Assembly: GCA_965220835.1 (NCBI GenBank)
Contig: OZ244842.1
Location: forward strand, 2,046,001-2,110,000
Source: Azophilus sp965220835
GTDB taxonomy: Bacteria; Pseudomonadota; Gammaproteobacteria; Pseudomonadales; Azotimanducaceae
Direction of reading: 5' to 3'
Length of the DNA: 64,000 bases
Positions 25,029 through 32,871 of the stretch are shown here, piece by piece (position 1 is the stretch's first letter; each line of letters begins with the position of its first letter). A program made the translations under genes and the position numbers. The notes beneath the pieces are model-generated. The model was not told the origin of the DNA. It saw only the letters and a list, made by a program, of their open reading frames with translations, and did no database searches.

Positions 25029-26351
25029 CTACGCCGCCTTAGTGAACTTAAGCTTCAGTTCCAGCGTGCCCAGCATGATGCCCGGCTGGTGCAGGAAGCT
25101 GTTGCCCGGTGCGTACTCCAGGTGGTCGATGCTGTCCAGCAGCCTATCCCAAGCGATCACTTGCTCCAGCCGGGAGAGATGCGCGCCCGGGCACACGCGC
25201 GGGCCTTGGGAGAACGTCAGGTGGCGGCTGACGGCCTTGCGGTCCAGCTGCAGCTCGTGCGGGCACTCAAACTCGTCCTCATCAATGTTGCCAGCCGCCC
25301 AGCGCAGGTGCAGTTGGGAGCCCTCGGGCACGGTGACGCCTTGGAAGACCTCATCCTGGGTGGTGATGCGGGTTGAGAGCCCTTGGGTGGGCGAACGCAA
25401 GCGCATGCCCTCCTCCGTGAAGTGCCGCAGCTTGCTGCGGTCTTGCTTGATGGCCTCGAACACGCCGTCCCGCTCGCACAGCAGTTGCGCCTGCTCCTCG
25501 ATGGCGTATTGGGTGGTCTCCAGCCCGCCAATCACCATCGCGTAGACGATGCCATTAACCTCCAGGTCACTCAGCTTGCGGCCCAAGGCCTCATAGGTCA
25601 CTTGGGTCAGGAAGGTGATCATGTCGTCCTTGGGGCGGCGGCGGCGATCTTCGATGTGTTCCTGCACGTAGTCGGCAAACTCATTGAGCGCTTCGAACTG
25701 CTCGCGGGTCTGCTCCTCGTTCAGGATGTTGCGGTGCCCCTCGCCATAGACGAAGGGCGCCACCTGGGCCGCGCCCCACTTCTCCACCATGGCGATGTCC
25801 TCCTGGGGAAAGCCGAGGATGCTGTTCATCACCCGCTGCGGCAGCGGACGGGCGAATTCGGAGATGAACTCCACCTCCCCGGGGTCGTTGTCGATCCAAT
25901 TGGCGATCAGGTCGTTCACGTGGCCGGTGATCATCTCCGCGTTGCGGGAGGCGCCCGGCCCCACCCACGGGTCGGTCAATTCCTGACGGTGGGAGCGGTA
26001 CAGCTCGTTGGTCGGGCGCAGCGTCATCATCGACGCCATCATGGTGTTGATGTTGGGGATGCTCTCCGGTTCGGCGCCCGATTCGTTGAGTTGCCTCAGC
26101 CCCAGTGACATCAGCGGCGGAAAGCGCACCGGGTCCCGCACCACCAAGGCGATGTCTTCGTACTTGGACAAAATGTAGGCGTCCTTGTCCGGGGTGGGGC
26201 CTTCGCCGGGCAGGCGGTGCACGGGGGCCTCGCGGTGCAGGATTTCGTAGGCCTCGTACCAGTGCTCCGGGGCGCCCGGACCGAACAAGTCCACATCGGC
26301 AAGCGACATCGGACACTGCATGGGGCTGAGTTCGTGATTTGGGGTCTTCAT
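25029..26351 (-). CDS. Cytochrome P450
   Basis: The 440-residue product shows the bacterial P450 order: 'EEGMRLRSP' (ExxR), then 'RRVCPG'-type heme loop as 'FSQGPRVCPGAHLSRLE' near residue 386, with Cys as axial ligand. The I-helix region is 'VIGGLETTQYAI', in which the usual acid-alcohol pair before TTQ is Glu-Thr. It hydroxylates a small molecule using electrons from a ferredoxin, which is not encoded here. It is in an operon with SDR 1. It resembles CYPs acting on terpenoids or steroids, but this is inference. Confidence 0.93.
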   Translation of the reverse strand: MKTPNHELSPMQCPMSLADVDLFGPGAPEHWYEAYEILHREAPVHRLPGEGPTPDKDAYILSKYEDIALVVRDPVRFPPLMSLGLRQLNESGAEPESIPNINTMMASMMTLRPTNELYRSHRQELTDPWVGPGASRNAEMITGHVNDLIANWIDNDPGEVEFISEFARPLPQRVMNSILGFPQEDIAMVEKWGAAQVAPFVYGEGHRNILNEEQTREQFEALNEFADYVQEHIEDRRRRPKDDMITFLTQVTYEALGRKLSDLEVNGIVYAMVIGGLETTQYAIEEQAQLLCERDGVFEAIKQDRSKLRHFTEEGMRLRSPTQGLSTRITTQDEVFQGVTVPEGSQLHLRWAAGNIDEDEFECPHELQLDRKAVSRHLTFSQGPRVCPGAHLSRLEQVIAWDRLLDSIDHLEYAPGNSFLHQPGIMLGTLELKLKFTKAA

Positions 26352-26454
26352 TGGCTATGCCCTCCTACTCAAAGAACCAAGAATGGCCGAGTTGGGGCTA
26401 CCTCGCAAGCGAAGCAGGGCGCGGCCGGGTCTTGGGCCAGCAACTCGACACCGT

Positions 26455-27810
26455 TCAAGCCGCGGGCGACCGGCGCGCGTCACGCCGGTCGAATCGTTCG
26501 CGGATTCGCGCCAACCGCGTCGCGGAGATGGGATAGCGCCAGATCACCACCACCGCCAACGCGTAGAAGAGCCATGGGGGCAGCACATAAACATAGGACA
26601 GCATGCGAATGTCCTCCGGGCTGTTGCCGCCATCCGCCGAGAAACCCAGGGCCTGAAGCAGCGGCAGCGCCATGCCCAAGGCCATGGCACCGACCAGCTT
26701 CTGGCCCAAGGACCAAACGGCGATGTAGGAGGCGGCGATGTCCTCCCCGGAGCGCCGCGAGGCGATCTCGATCACGTCCGCCTTCATCGACATGGACAGG
26801 GCCGCGAAGTTGCCGCCGGCAATGCCGTAGAGCGCGAGCACTACGAAAAACCAGCCGAGATCGCCGGCGCCCAGCAACAGGAACAGGGGCGTGACGAAGA
26901 CGAACAGCACGCCGCCGGCCACCCAAGTGGGCTTCTTGCCGATGCGTTGGGCGATGGCCACCCAGAAAGGCAGGGAGACCACGTTGAAGCCGTAGTAGCC
27001 CAGCAGGATGGCTTGGGTTTGGGCCTCCGCCTCAATGACGTAGGTGGCGAACAGCATGAAGGTGGCCCCGCCCCAGCCGGTGCCCAAGGACTGCAGCAGG
27101 AAGCCGAAGAACAGCAGCAGGAACGAGCCGTTGCGCAGCATGAGGCGCAGATTGCCGATCAAGGGCGAGCGAACCGGGCGCACGTCGGCGCGCTCCCGCA
27201 CGCCCACCAGCGTGGCCGTGATCATCACCGGCAGCGCAATCAGCGCCATGAAGCCGATGATGGTCAGCCCCTCCCGGGGCAGGCTGCCGTAGCCGGTCAT
27301 TTGCCCCGCAATCACCGGCACCGCCAGCACGCTGACATTGCCGAAAAAGGCGAACGCTTGGCGCCAGCCAGTGATGCGCGTGCGCTCGTGGTAGCTGTCG
27401 GAGAGTTCAGCGCCCCAAGCGTAGTAGGGAATGTTGATCAGCGTCCAGCCCAGCCACAGGCAGACCGAGCCGACCAGCAGGTAGGCATTGGACACCGCAC
27501 CCGGTGGATTGAAGAGCATGAAGGCCGAGGCGGTCATCAGTGCGCAGCCCGCCGCCATCCACGGCTTGCGCCGCCCAAAGCGGCCGCCGGTGCGGTCGCT
27601 GAGGTAGCCGATCAACGGATCGGTGATCACGTCCGACACCCGGGCGAGCATCAAAATCAGCCCCACGTCTGCCAGTTCCAGGCCAAAGTCCTTGGCGTAA
27701 ACGAAGGGCAGATACAGCGTAACCGGGATGCTGCCGAGATAAACCGCATACTCCGGCAACGCAAAAAGCACCAGCCTGCGTCTTGGAATGGGTTTGTGGG
27801 CAGCGGTCAA
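26455..27810 (-). CDS. GPH-type MFS transporter
   Basis: The 451-residue product has 12 predicted helices and the glycoside-pentoside-hexuronide symporter signature 'ARVSDVITDPLIGYLSDRT', then 'GRFGRRKPWM'. Such symporters carry sugars or other small molecules with Na or H ions, and some transport glycosylated or modified compounds. It is 103 bases upstream of the P450 gene on the same strand and probably forms a transport-and-modification unit with it. It is divergent from the SDR 2 gene across a region with inverted repeats. Confidence 0.9.
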   Translation of the reverse strand: MTAAHKPIPRRRLVLFALPEYAVYLGSIPVTLYLPFVYAKDFGLELADVGLILMLARVSDVITDPLIGYLSDRTGGRFGRRKPWMAAGCALMTASAFMLFNPPGAVSNAYLLVGSVCLWLGWTLINIPYYAWGAELSDSYHERTRITGWRQAFAFFGNVSVLAVPVIAGQMTGYGSLPREGLTIIGFMALIALPVMITATLVGVRERADVRPVRSPLIGNLRLMLRNGSFLLLFFGFLLQSLGTGWGGATFMLFATYVIEAEAQTQAILLGYYGFNVVSLPFWVAIAQRIGKKPTWVAGGVLFVFVTPLFLLLGAGDLGWFFVVLALYGIAGGNFAALSMSMKADVIEIASRRSGEDIAASYIAVWSLGQKLVGAMALGMALPLLQALGFSADGGNSPEDIRMLSYVYVLPPWLFYALAVVVIWRYPISATRLARIRERFDRRDARRSPAA

Positions 27811-27932
27811 GTCAGCTCCAACCGGTTAGAAGCGCCGACATCTTTGCACATAAGGGCGCCCTGGCCCACATCCGCAACTCGCTCCGCACCTCACTTTGCC
27901 CTTGGCCCTCGGATCCAGCCTATCCCACCCAA

Positions 27933-28037
27933 TGAGCGCAGAATTTGGCGCTAGCCAATTTGCAACGCGACCGCAGCTCGCGCAGAGTTCTGCGCCAGCC
28001 AATTTCCAAACGAACTTTGGCCCCCAAGGGCCAAAGT
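27933..28037. promoter_or_regulatory. Inverted repeats between divergent transporter and SDR 2 genes
   Basis: Three symmetrical elements lie in the 288-base divergent gap. They are TTGGC-N4-GCCAA inside a GCGCAGAATTTGGCGC-like stretch (about 27937-27960), GCGCAGA-GT-TCTGCGC (27980-27995, perfect), and ACTTTGGCCC-N4-GGGCCAAAGT (28014-28037, perfect 10-base arms). The phrase AGCCAATTT occurs twice. They look like operators for the shared control of both genes, or a hairpin in the SDR 2 leader. No regulator gene is adjacent. Confidence 0.5.
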
Positions 28038-28098
28038 GCGCTATTGCCCCAAATCCGCACATCAAGCTAGGCTTGCGTTTTTATTGGGGAGGACGCTG

Positions 28099-28872
28099 AT
28101 GGGCATGCACGAACTGTTTCGACTTGACGGCAAGGTGGCCGTGGTGACCGGCGGCGGGCGCGGCATTGGCCGCGGCATCGCCTTGGCTTTCGCTGAGTGC
28201 GGCGCGGACGTGGCCGTTGTGGCGCGGCGCCAGCACGACGTGGACGCGGTTGCCAAGGAGATCGAGGAGCGCGGCCAACGGGGCTTGGGCATCTCCGCGG
28301 ACGTGATGGATTTCACCGCCATCCCCAAGGTGCTCGACCAGGTGGTCGATGAGTTGGGGCGCCTCGACATCATGGTCAACAACGCCGGCGGCAACCTTGA
28401 CCGCAAGATGTACGCGCTGCCGGACATCTCCATTGAGAAGTTTGACGAGCAGCTGGCGCTGAACATGAAGACCAAGTGGTGGGGCTCCCAGCAGGCCGCC
28501 AAGCGCATGACTGATGGCGGGCGCATCATCAACATCATCTCCATCGCCGCCCACAAGCCCTCGCCGGGCTTCGGCGTTTATTCGGCGGCCAACATGGGCA
28601 TGATCAGCATGACGCGCACGCTGGCCGTGGAGCTGGCACCCAAGGGCATCACCGTCAACTGCCTCGCCCCGGGCATCATCGTCACCGAAATGCTGGTGGA
28701 GACGATGAACATCAGCGAGCAGGAGGCCGTGGACAACTTTGGCCCGGTCATTCCCCTGGGCCGCACCGGCCGGCCGGAGGACTGCGCCGCCGCAGCGGTG
28801 TTCTTCGCCTCGCCCGCAGCGGAGTGGACCACCGGCCAGTTCATCGACGTGGCAGGCGGGCAGCCGAACTAG
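28099..28872 (+). CDS. Short-chain dehydrogenase/reductase 2, catalytic Lys replaced by Asn
   Basis: The product of about 257 residues has 'TGGGRGIGRGIALAFAECG', 'DIMVNNAGGN' and 'IINIISIAAHKPSP', and ends 'FIDVAGGQPN'. At the catalytic site it reads 'YSAANMGMISM', that is, Tyr-x3-Asn instead of Tyr-x3-Lys; the codon is AAC. The loss of Lys should weaken or change the usual proton relay, unless another residue compensates. Start ATG 28099 has GGGGAGGA upstream; the frame is open to 28036 without protein-like sequence. Substrate unknown. Confidence 0.88.
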   Translation: MGMHELFRLDGKVAVVTGGGRGIGRGIALAFAECGADVAVVARRQHDVDAVAKEIEERGQRGLGISADVMDFTAIPKVLDQVVDELGRLDIMVNNAGGNLDRKMYALPDISIEKFDEQLALNMKTKWWGSQQAAKRMTDGGRIINIISIAAHKPSPGFGVYSAANMGMISMTRTLAVELAPKGITVNCLAPGIIVTEMLVETMNISEQEAVDNFGPVIPLGRTGRPEDCAAAAVFFASPAAEWTTGQFIDVAGGQPN

Positions 28873-28876
28873 CCGC

Positions 28877-29329
28877 TCACAGGCTCCGGGGTTCGCCCAC
28901 ATGGCGCTTCGGCCATAGAAAGTCGATGCGCGTGCGGTGTATTAGCCAGTTGCCGTCCACCTTGCGATAGACGTCGTCGTAGATGCCGAACAGGATCAGC
29001 GGGTTGTCCACCCCTTCCGTGGTGCGCAGGTCCAGCAAGTACCAACGGCCGTGGGCGGTGGTCTCGTCGATCAGGCGGATGAGTGGGTTGGTCACCGCGT
29101 GCAGGACGCTGTAAGGATCGCCCTCGCCCAATGACCATTGCTGGAAGTTTTCGCGAATCTGCGCCTTGCCCACCCAATCGCCCCCGTAGTCCGGCCCAAA
29201 CTCGCAGACCGCATCCTCCGTGAACAGGTCCGCCAGCGCCACCACGTGCTGGCCATCGAAAAAGTGCGAGTACTGGATGCGCAAGTTCTTGATGGCCTCG
29301 ATCTCGGCCAGTTCCTGCATCGGGTCCAT
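28877..29329 (-). CDS. SnoaL-like / NTF2-fold protein 2
   Basis: The product of about 150 residues has 'EIEAIKNLRIQYSHFFDG', 'LADLFTEDAVCEFGPDYGG' and 'DDVYRKVDGNWLIHRTRIDF', the pattern of the SnoaL-like group that contains many ring-modifying enzymes of steroid or polyketide catabolism. ATG 29329 is chosen because GGGAGG stands five bases upstream. The gene converges with SDR 2 and is divergent from the ThuA-like gene. Confidence 0.85.
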   Translation of the reverse strand: MDPMQELAEIEAIKNLRIQYSHFFDGQHVVALADLFTEDAVCEFGPDYGGDWVGKAQIRENFQQWSLGEGDPYSVLHAVTNPLIRLIDETTAHGRWYLLDLRTTEGVDNPLILFGIYDDVYRKVDGNWLIHRTRIDFLWPKRHVGEPRSL

Positions 29330-29388
29330 GTTTTCCTCCCTTGGGTTATGCTCGTTGATCCCACCGTATGCTAACAAGGAAACCGGCC

Positions 29389-30198
29389 ATGGATAGCGTC
29401 AACGTTCTCATCGTCAGCAAGGGCCACGACTACGACCACAACGCCTTCCTGGCGATGTTCGCGGACATGCCCGGCCTCACCGCCACCTTGGTGGAGCAGC
29501 CCGCCGCCCAAGTGGTGCTGAAGCCCGAGCACGCCGATGCCTACGACAGCGTGCTGTTCTACGACATGTCCGGCATCCCCGGCATCGGCCTGCTGCACGA
29601 CGGCGCCGAAGACACCGGCCTGCCCCCGGACGACTACCGCGCCAGCATCGAAGCGCTGATCGAGCGCGGCACCGGCATGGTGCTGCTCAATCACGCCACC
29701 GTGTCCTGGCCGCTCTGGCCCCTGTGGCGGCGCATCTCCGGCTCTTCCTTCATGCTGCAATCGGGCGAGCTCAACGGCCAAACCGTGCCCGGTTCCGGAT
29801 ACCGGGGTGGCCACGGCCCACACCCCAACCCCACCGTTAAGCTGGTTCCGCAATGCCAACACCCGGTGCTGGAGGGGCTTGCGGACGGCTTCGAGATCAC
29901 CGACGAAATCTACCTGAAGACCGCCGGCTTCGAGAAAACAGTAACCCCTCTGCTGCGCGGCGAATACGACTTCATCGCCGAAAACTTCACTCCCCCGCCC
30001 TTGGCCCCGCCCGAGGAGCAAGCCAACTGGAACCACCCCCCCGGCAGCGACCTAATGGTCTGGACACACACCGTGGAGGCCAGCCCGGTGGTCGCCTCGG
30101 ACCTAGGCGACGGCCCAGCTGCCTTTGGCAACCCAAACTTCAGAAAGCTGCTTGAAAACGCGTTGAAGTGGGTGGCGTCTCCGAAGTCTCGCGGCTAG
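29389..30198 (+). CDS. ThuA-like protein (class I glutamine amidotransferase-like fold)
   Basis: The product of about 270 residues begins with 'NVLIVSKGHDYDHNAFLAMF' and contains 'YDSVLFYDMSG', 'GTGMVLLNHATVSWPLWPLW', 'GSGYRGGHGPH' and 'PVLEGLADGFEITDEIYLKT', as in ThuA family proteins (trehalose utilisation and related sugar catabolism). The family lacks the catalytic Cys of real amidotransferases; the role here is not known. ATG 29389 is preferred over the frame start 29368 because family proteins begin just before 'VLIVSKGH'. Confidence 0.85.
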   Translation: MDSVNVLIVSKGHDYDHNAFLAMFADMPGLTATLVEQPAAQVVLKPEHADAYDSVLFYDMSGIPGIGLLHDGAEDTGLPPDDYRASIEALIERGTGMVLLNHATVSWPLWPLWRRISGSSFMLQSGELNGQTVPGSGYRGGHGPHPNPTVKLVPQCQHPVLEGLADGFEITDEIYLKTAGFEKTVTPLLRGEYDFIAENFTPPPLAPPEEQANWNHPPGSDLMVWTHTVEASPVVASDLGDGPAAFGNPNFRKLLENALKWVASPKSRG

Positions 30199-30245
30199 CA
30201 ATCGGGCAGCGATCAACCACAATCCACAGAGTGGTTCGCCAGCAA

Positions 30246-30944
30246 TCAACCCACCTTAGCCGCTTCTCCAAACGCCTTGCGCAGCTTTTCGATGTTGAAG
30301 TTCGGCTGCTGGGCAGCGCCGATGATGACGGCTTCGCGGCGCGCGATTTGGGCAGCGGCTTCCGGCACTTGGCCAGCCACCCCCCAAGGAATCACCACCG
30401 CGCCGTGCTGGTCGGCATGAATGAGGTCGCCGTCCGCCACCGCCATGCCGGCCACCGTCACTGGGCAGGCGAAGTCCACCACATGCACGTGGGCGTGTGA
30501 CGGCCCCACGCGGTCGGCCAGCATTTGAAAGCCCTCGGCGATGTCCGGGAGGTCGCGCACGCTGCCGTCGGTGATGACGCCGATGCAGCCCAAGCCCTGG
30601 TGAACGTTGCTGTTGACCTCACCCCAGAAGGAACCGTAGGCACGTTGCGAACCGTCGAGGTCCTGGATCACCGTCACGCAGGGCTTCGGCCCTTGGTCGA
30701 TGTAGGCGTAGTAGTCCATGGCGGTGCCGCTGCCACGGGCGCCTTGGCCGGGATGGGCGGCCCGGATGGTCGCTGTGCGGGCGACGGCCACCAGCGCGCC
30801 CAGCTGCGGCCGAAGGCAGACCAAGGGTGCGGTGGTGTAGCCGTGGCCGCGCCGTTCCGGTGCGACCAACTCCAAGGCATTGCAAACGGTGGGCGTGTCC
30901 AAGCGCTGCAGCGCTGCGGTCAACTCATCGTTCAACCCCGCCAT
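30246..30944 (-). CDS. RraA-like aldolase/demethylmenaquinone methyltransferase-family protein
   Basis: The 232-residue product has 'LDTPTVCNALELV', 'YIDQGPKPCVTVIQDLDG', 'GCIGVITDGSVRDLPDI' and 'GDLIHADQHGAVVIP', which fit the RraA/HMG-CHA aldolase family. Family members cleave 4-hydroxy-4-methyl-2-oxoglutarate-like compounds with a divalent metal held by the Asp in 'TDGSVRD'. The gene is 26 bases downstream of the N-acyl-D-amino-acid deacylase gene. It could serve the breakdown of an aromatic or branched compound; this is inference. Confidence 0.85.
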   Translation of the reverse strand: MAGLNDELTAALQRLDTPTVCNALELVAPERRGHGYTTAPLVCLRPQLGALVAVARTATIRAAHPGQGARGSGTAMDYYAYIDQGPKPCVTVIQDLDGSQRAYGSFWGEVNSNVHQGLGCIGVITDGSVRDLPDIAEGFQMLADRVGPSHAHVHVVDFACPVTVAGMAVADGDLIHADQHGAVVIPWGVAGQVPEAAAQIARREAVIIGAAQQPNFNIEKLRKAFGEAAKVG

Positions 30945-30970
30945 GCCCGGCTCCGCTGACTGCGCTTCGG

Positions 30971-32635
30971 CTAGGGCGAGTGGCGCAGGACGCGGCCGGC
31001 TCGGGTACCGGTGTGCTCGCCCTCAACAACGCTGACCTCGCCGTTGACGATGGTGGCGCGGTAGCCCTTGGCGCGCTGAATGAACCGCGGGGCGCCGCCG
31101 GGGAAGTCATGCACCAGCTGCGGCTGGCACTCAGCCACGGCATCGGCGTCAAAGACGTTCACGTCCGCACGCAGGCCCGGCGCCAACAGGCCCCGGTCCT
31201 TCAGGCCGACGATGCGGGCCGGCGCCGAAGTGAGGCGGCGCACCGCTTCACCCATGCTGTAGAGGCCAGTTTCCCGCACCCAGTGGGAGAGCACGAACGT
31301 GGCCCAGCCGGCATCCATGATCTGCGAGACGTGGGCGCCGGCATCGCCAAGGCTCGGAAACACGCGTTCGCTCCTGAAGAAATCGGCCAAGGCCGCAAGG
31401 CTGCGGTTGAACATGCGGAAGGTGAACAGCCCAAGGCCGTTGGTCTCCTTGGACAGCCGCAGGAAGGTCTCCGACCAGTGCTCGCCAGCGGCGTCCGCCA
31501 TCGCCAGCAGGTTGTCCTCGTCCTTGGCGGTGTAGTCCGGCACCTCGCCGGTGCCCATGAAGAAGACCTGGTCCATCGCAATGCGCGTTGCGTCGGGGGC
31601 CTTGGCCTCCGCAACCAAGGCGGCATGGGTCTCGGCGTCCTCAATGGCCGCCAAACGGCCGCCCAGGTCCAAGGCCGAGAGTTTTTTCCAGGTCGGCCCC
31701 TTGACCGGCAGCATGGACTGCAGCGACAGGACGAAGCCGGAACTCCGGGGCTGGGAAATGGCGGTGATGTCCAAGCCGCCTTCACACAGCCCTTCAACGA
31801 ACCGGGCCGCCTTCTTGCCGGACTGCGGATTGGCGGACACCCCGAAGCTGAACAGCACTCGGCCGCCGGTGGTGCGGGCCATGTCGCGCAGCAGGCTGGC
31901 GCTGAACGCCCGGTCGGAGAAGTCCAGCACGTTCTGCATCAGCGCATTGCGCGGCGCAATGGCTTTGGCGATCTGCATCAGCTCATCGGGCTCCGCGAAG
32001 GTGCCCGGGATGGAGCGGCCATCCGGCAGCACATGGGGCGGATAGCGGTTGGTGGAGAAGCCCACCGCCCCTTGGTCGATGGAGTGGGCGACGATGTCCG
32101 CCATTTGCCGCTTTTCGTCGTCGCTGGCCTGCTCCTCCACCGCCCGCTCACCCATGACGTAGAAGCGCACGGCGCAGTGGCCGACCATGCCAGCGATGTT
32201 GATGGCGGGATTAAGGCGGTCGATGGCATCGAGGTAGCCGCCGTAGTCCTCCCAGTCCCAAGACAGGCCGCTCAGAATGGCCTGCTTGGGGATGTCTTCC
32301 ACGGTCTCCATCATGCCCGCCAGCAGTTCCTTGTCGGCGGGCTTGCAGGGCGCGAACGTAACCCCGCAGTTGCCCATCAGCGCCGTGGTGACGCCATGCC
32401 AGCTCACCGGCGTGAGGTTCGGGTCCCAGCCAATTTGCGCGTCCAGATGGGTGTGGATATCGACAAAGCCGGGCGTCACCATGTGCCCTTCGGCATCGAT
32501 TTCCCGTCTGCCGCGCCCCGAGACCTCGCCGACCGCCGTGATCAGCCCGTCATCAATGGCCAGATCGCCAAGCCGGGGCTCACCCCCGGCGCCATCAACG
32601 AGCTGCCCGCCCCGCACTATCAGTTCATGAGCCAT
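30971..32635 (-). CDS. N-acyl-D-amino-acid deacylase-like amidohydrolase
   Basis: The 554-residue product has 'GFVDIHTHLDAQIGWDPNL', 'HGVTTALMGNCGVTFAPCKP' and 'LGDAGAHVSQIMDAGWATF', the metal-binding His and Cys regions of the D-aminoacylase branch of the amidohydrolase superfamily. It hydrolyses amide bonds of acylated D-amino acids or related lactams or hydantoins. It is followed by the RraA-like gene and preceded, after a 236-base gap, by the acyl-CoA synthetase gene on the same strand. Confidence 0.9.
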   Translation of the reverse strand: MAHELIVRGGQLVDGAGGEPRLGDLAIDDGLITAVGEVSGRGRREIDAEGHMVTPGFVDIHTHLDAQIGWDPNLTPVSWHGVTTALMGNCGVTFAPCKPADKELLAGMMETVEDIPKQAILSGLSWDWEDYGGYLDAIDRLNPAINIAGMVGHCAVRFYVMGERAVEEQASDDEKRQMADIVAHSIDQGAVGFSTNRYPPHVLPDGRSIPGTFAEPDELMQIAKAIAPRNALMQNVLDFSDRAFSASLLRDMARTTGGRVLFSFGVSANPQSGKKAARFVEGLCEGGLDITAISQPRSSGFVLSLQSMLPVKGPTWKKLSALDLGGRLAAIEDAETHAALVAEAKAPDATRIAMDQVFFMGTGEVPDYTAKDEDNLLAMADAAGEHWSETFLRLSKETNGLGLFTFRMFNRSLAALADFFRSERVFPSLGDAGAHVSQIMDAGWATFVLSHWVRETGLYSMGEAVRRLTSAPARIVGLKDRGLLAPGLRADVNVFDADAVAECQPQLVHDFPGGAPRFIQRAKGYRATIVNGEVSVVEGEHTGTRAGRVLRHSP

Positions 32636-32871
32636 GGTTCCCAGTCCCCCTTAGATTCGAAACGCGGAATTGAGAGGGCATCTTAGCAAAACAGCTCGCG
32701 GTGGCGGGGATCTGCGTTCGCGGGCCGAAATCCTCTTTTTTGGACTCCAGCCCAGTGTTCGGATTGCCATTGAAGACGGAAGGCCCTTGGTCCGAGGCAG
32801 TCCGTGCATCGGGGTTGGCTGAAGCAGATTGAAAGGCACGATCGAGAATTGCGGGTACCCGGCGCAGGACG
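32636..32871. other. Gap with a possible diverged copy of the intergenic repeat
   Basis: No gene is supported. The stretch at about 32745-32805 reads 'AGCCCAGTGTTCGGATTGCC'-like sequence that is similar, at roughly two-thirds of positions by eye, to 21741-21790. Confidence 0.3.

Noticed and set aside
26383..27954. 523-codon plus-strand frame over the GPH-type transporter
   Set aside because: Low-complexity antisense reading rich in Gln, His and Arg; the minus strand has the transporter signature.
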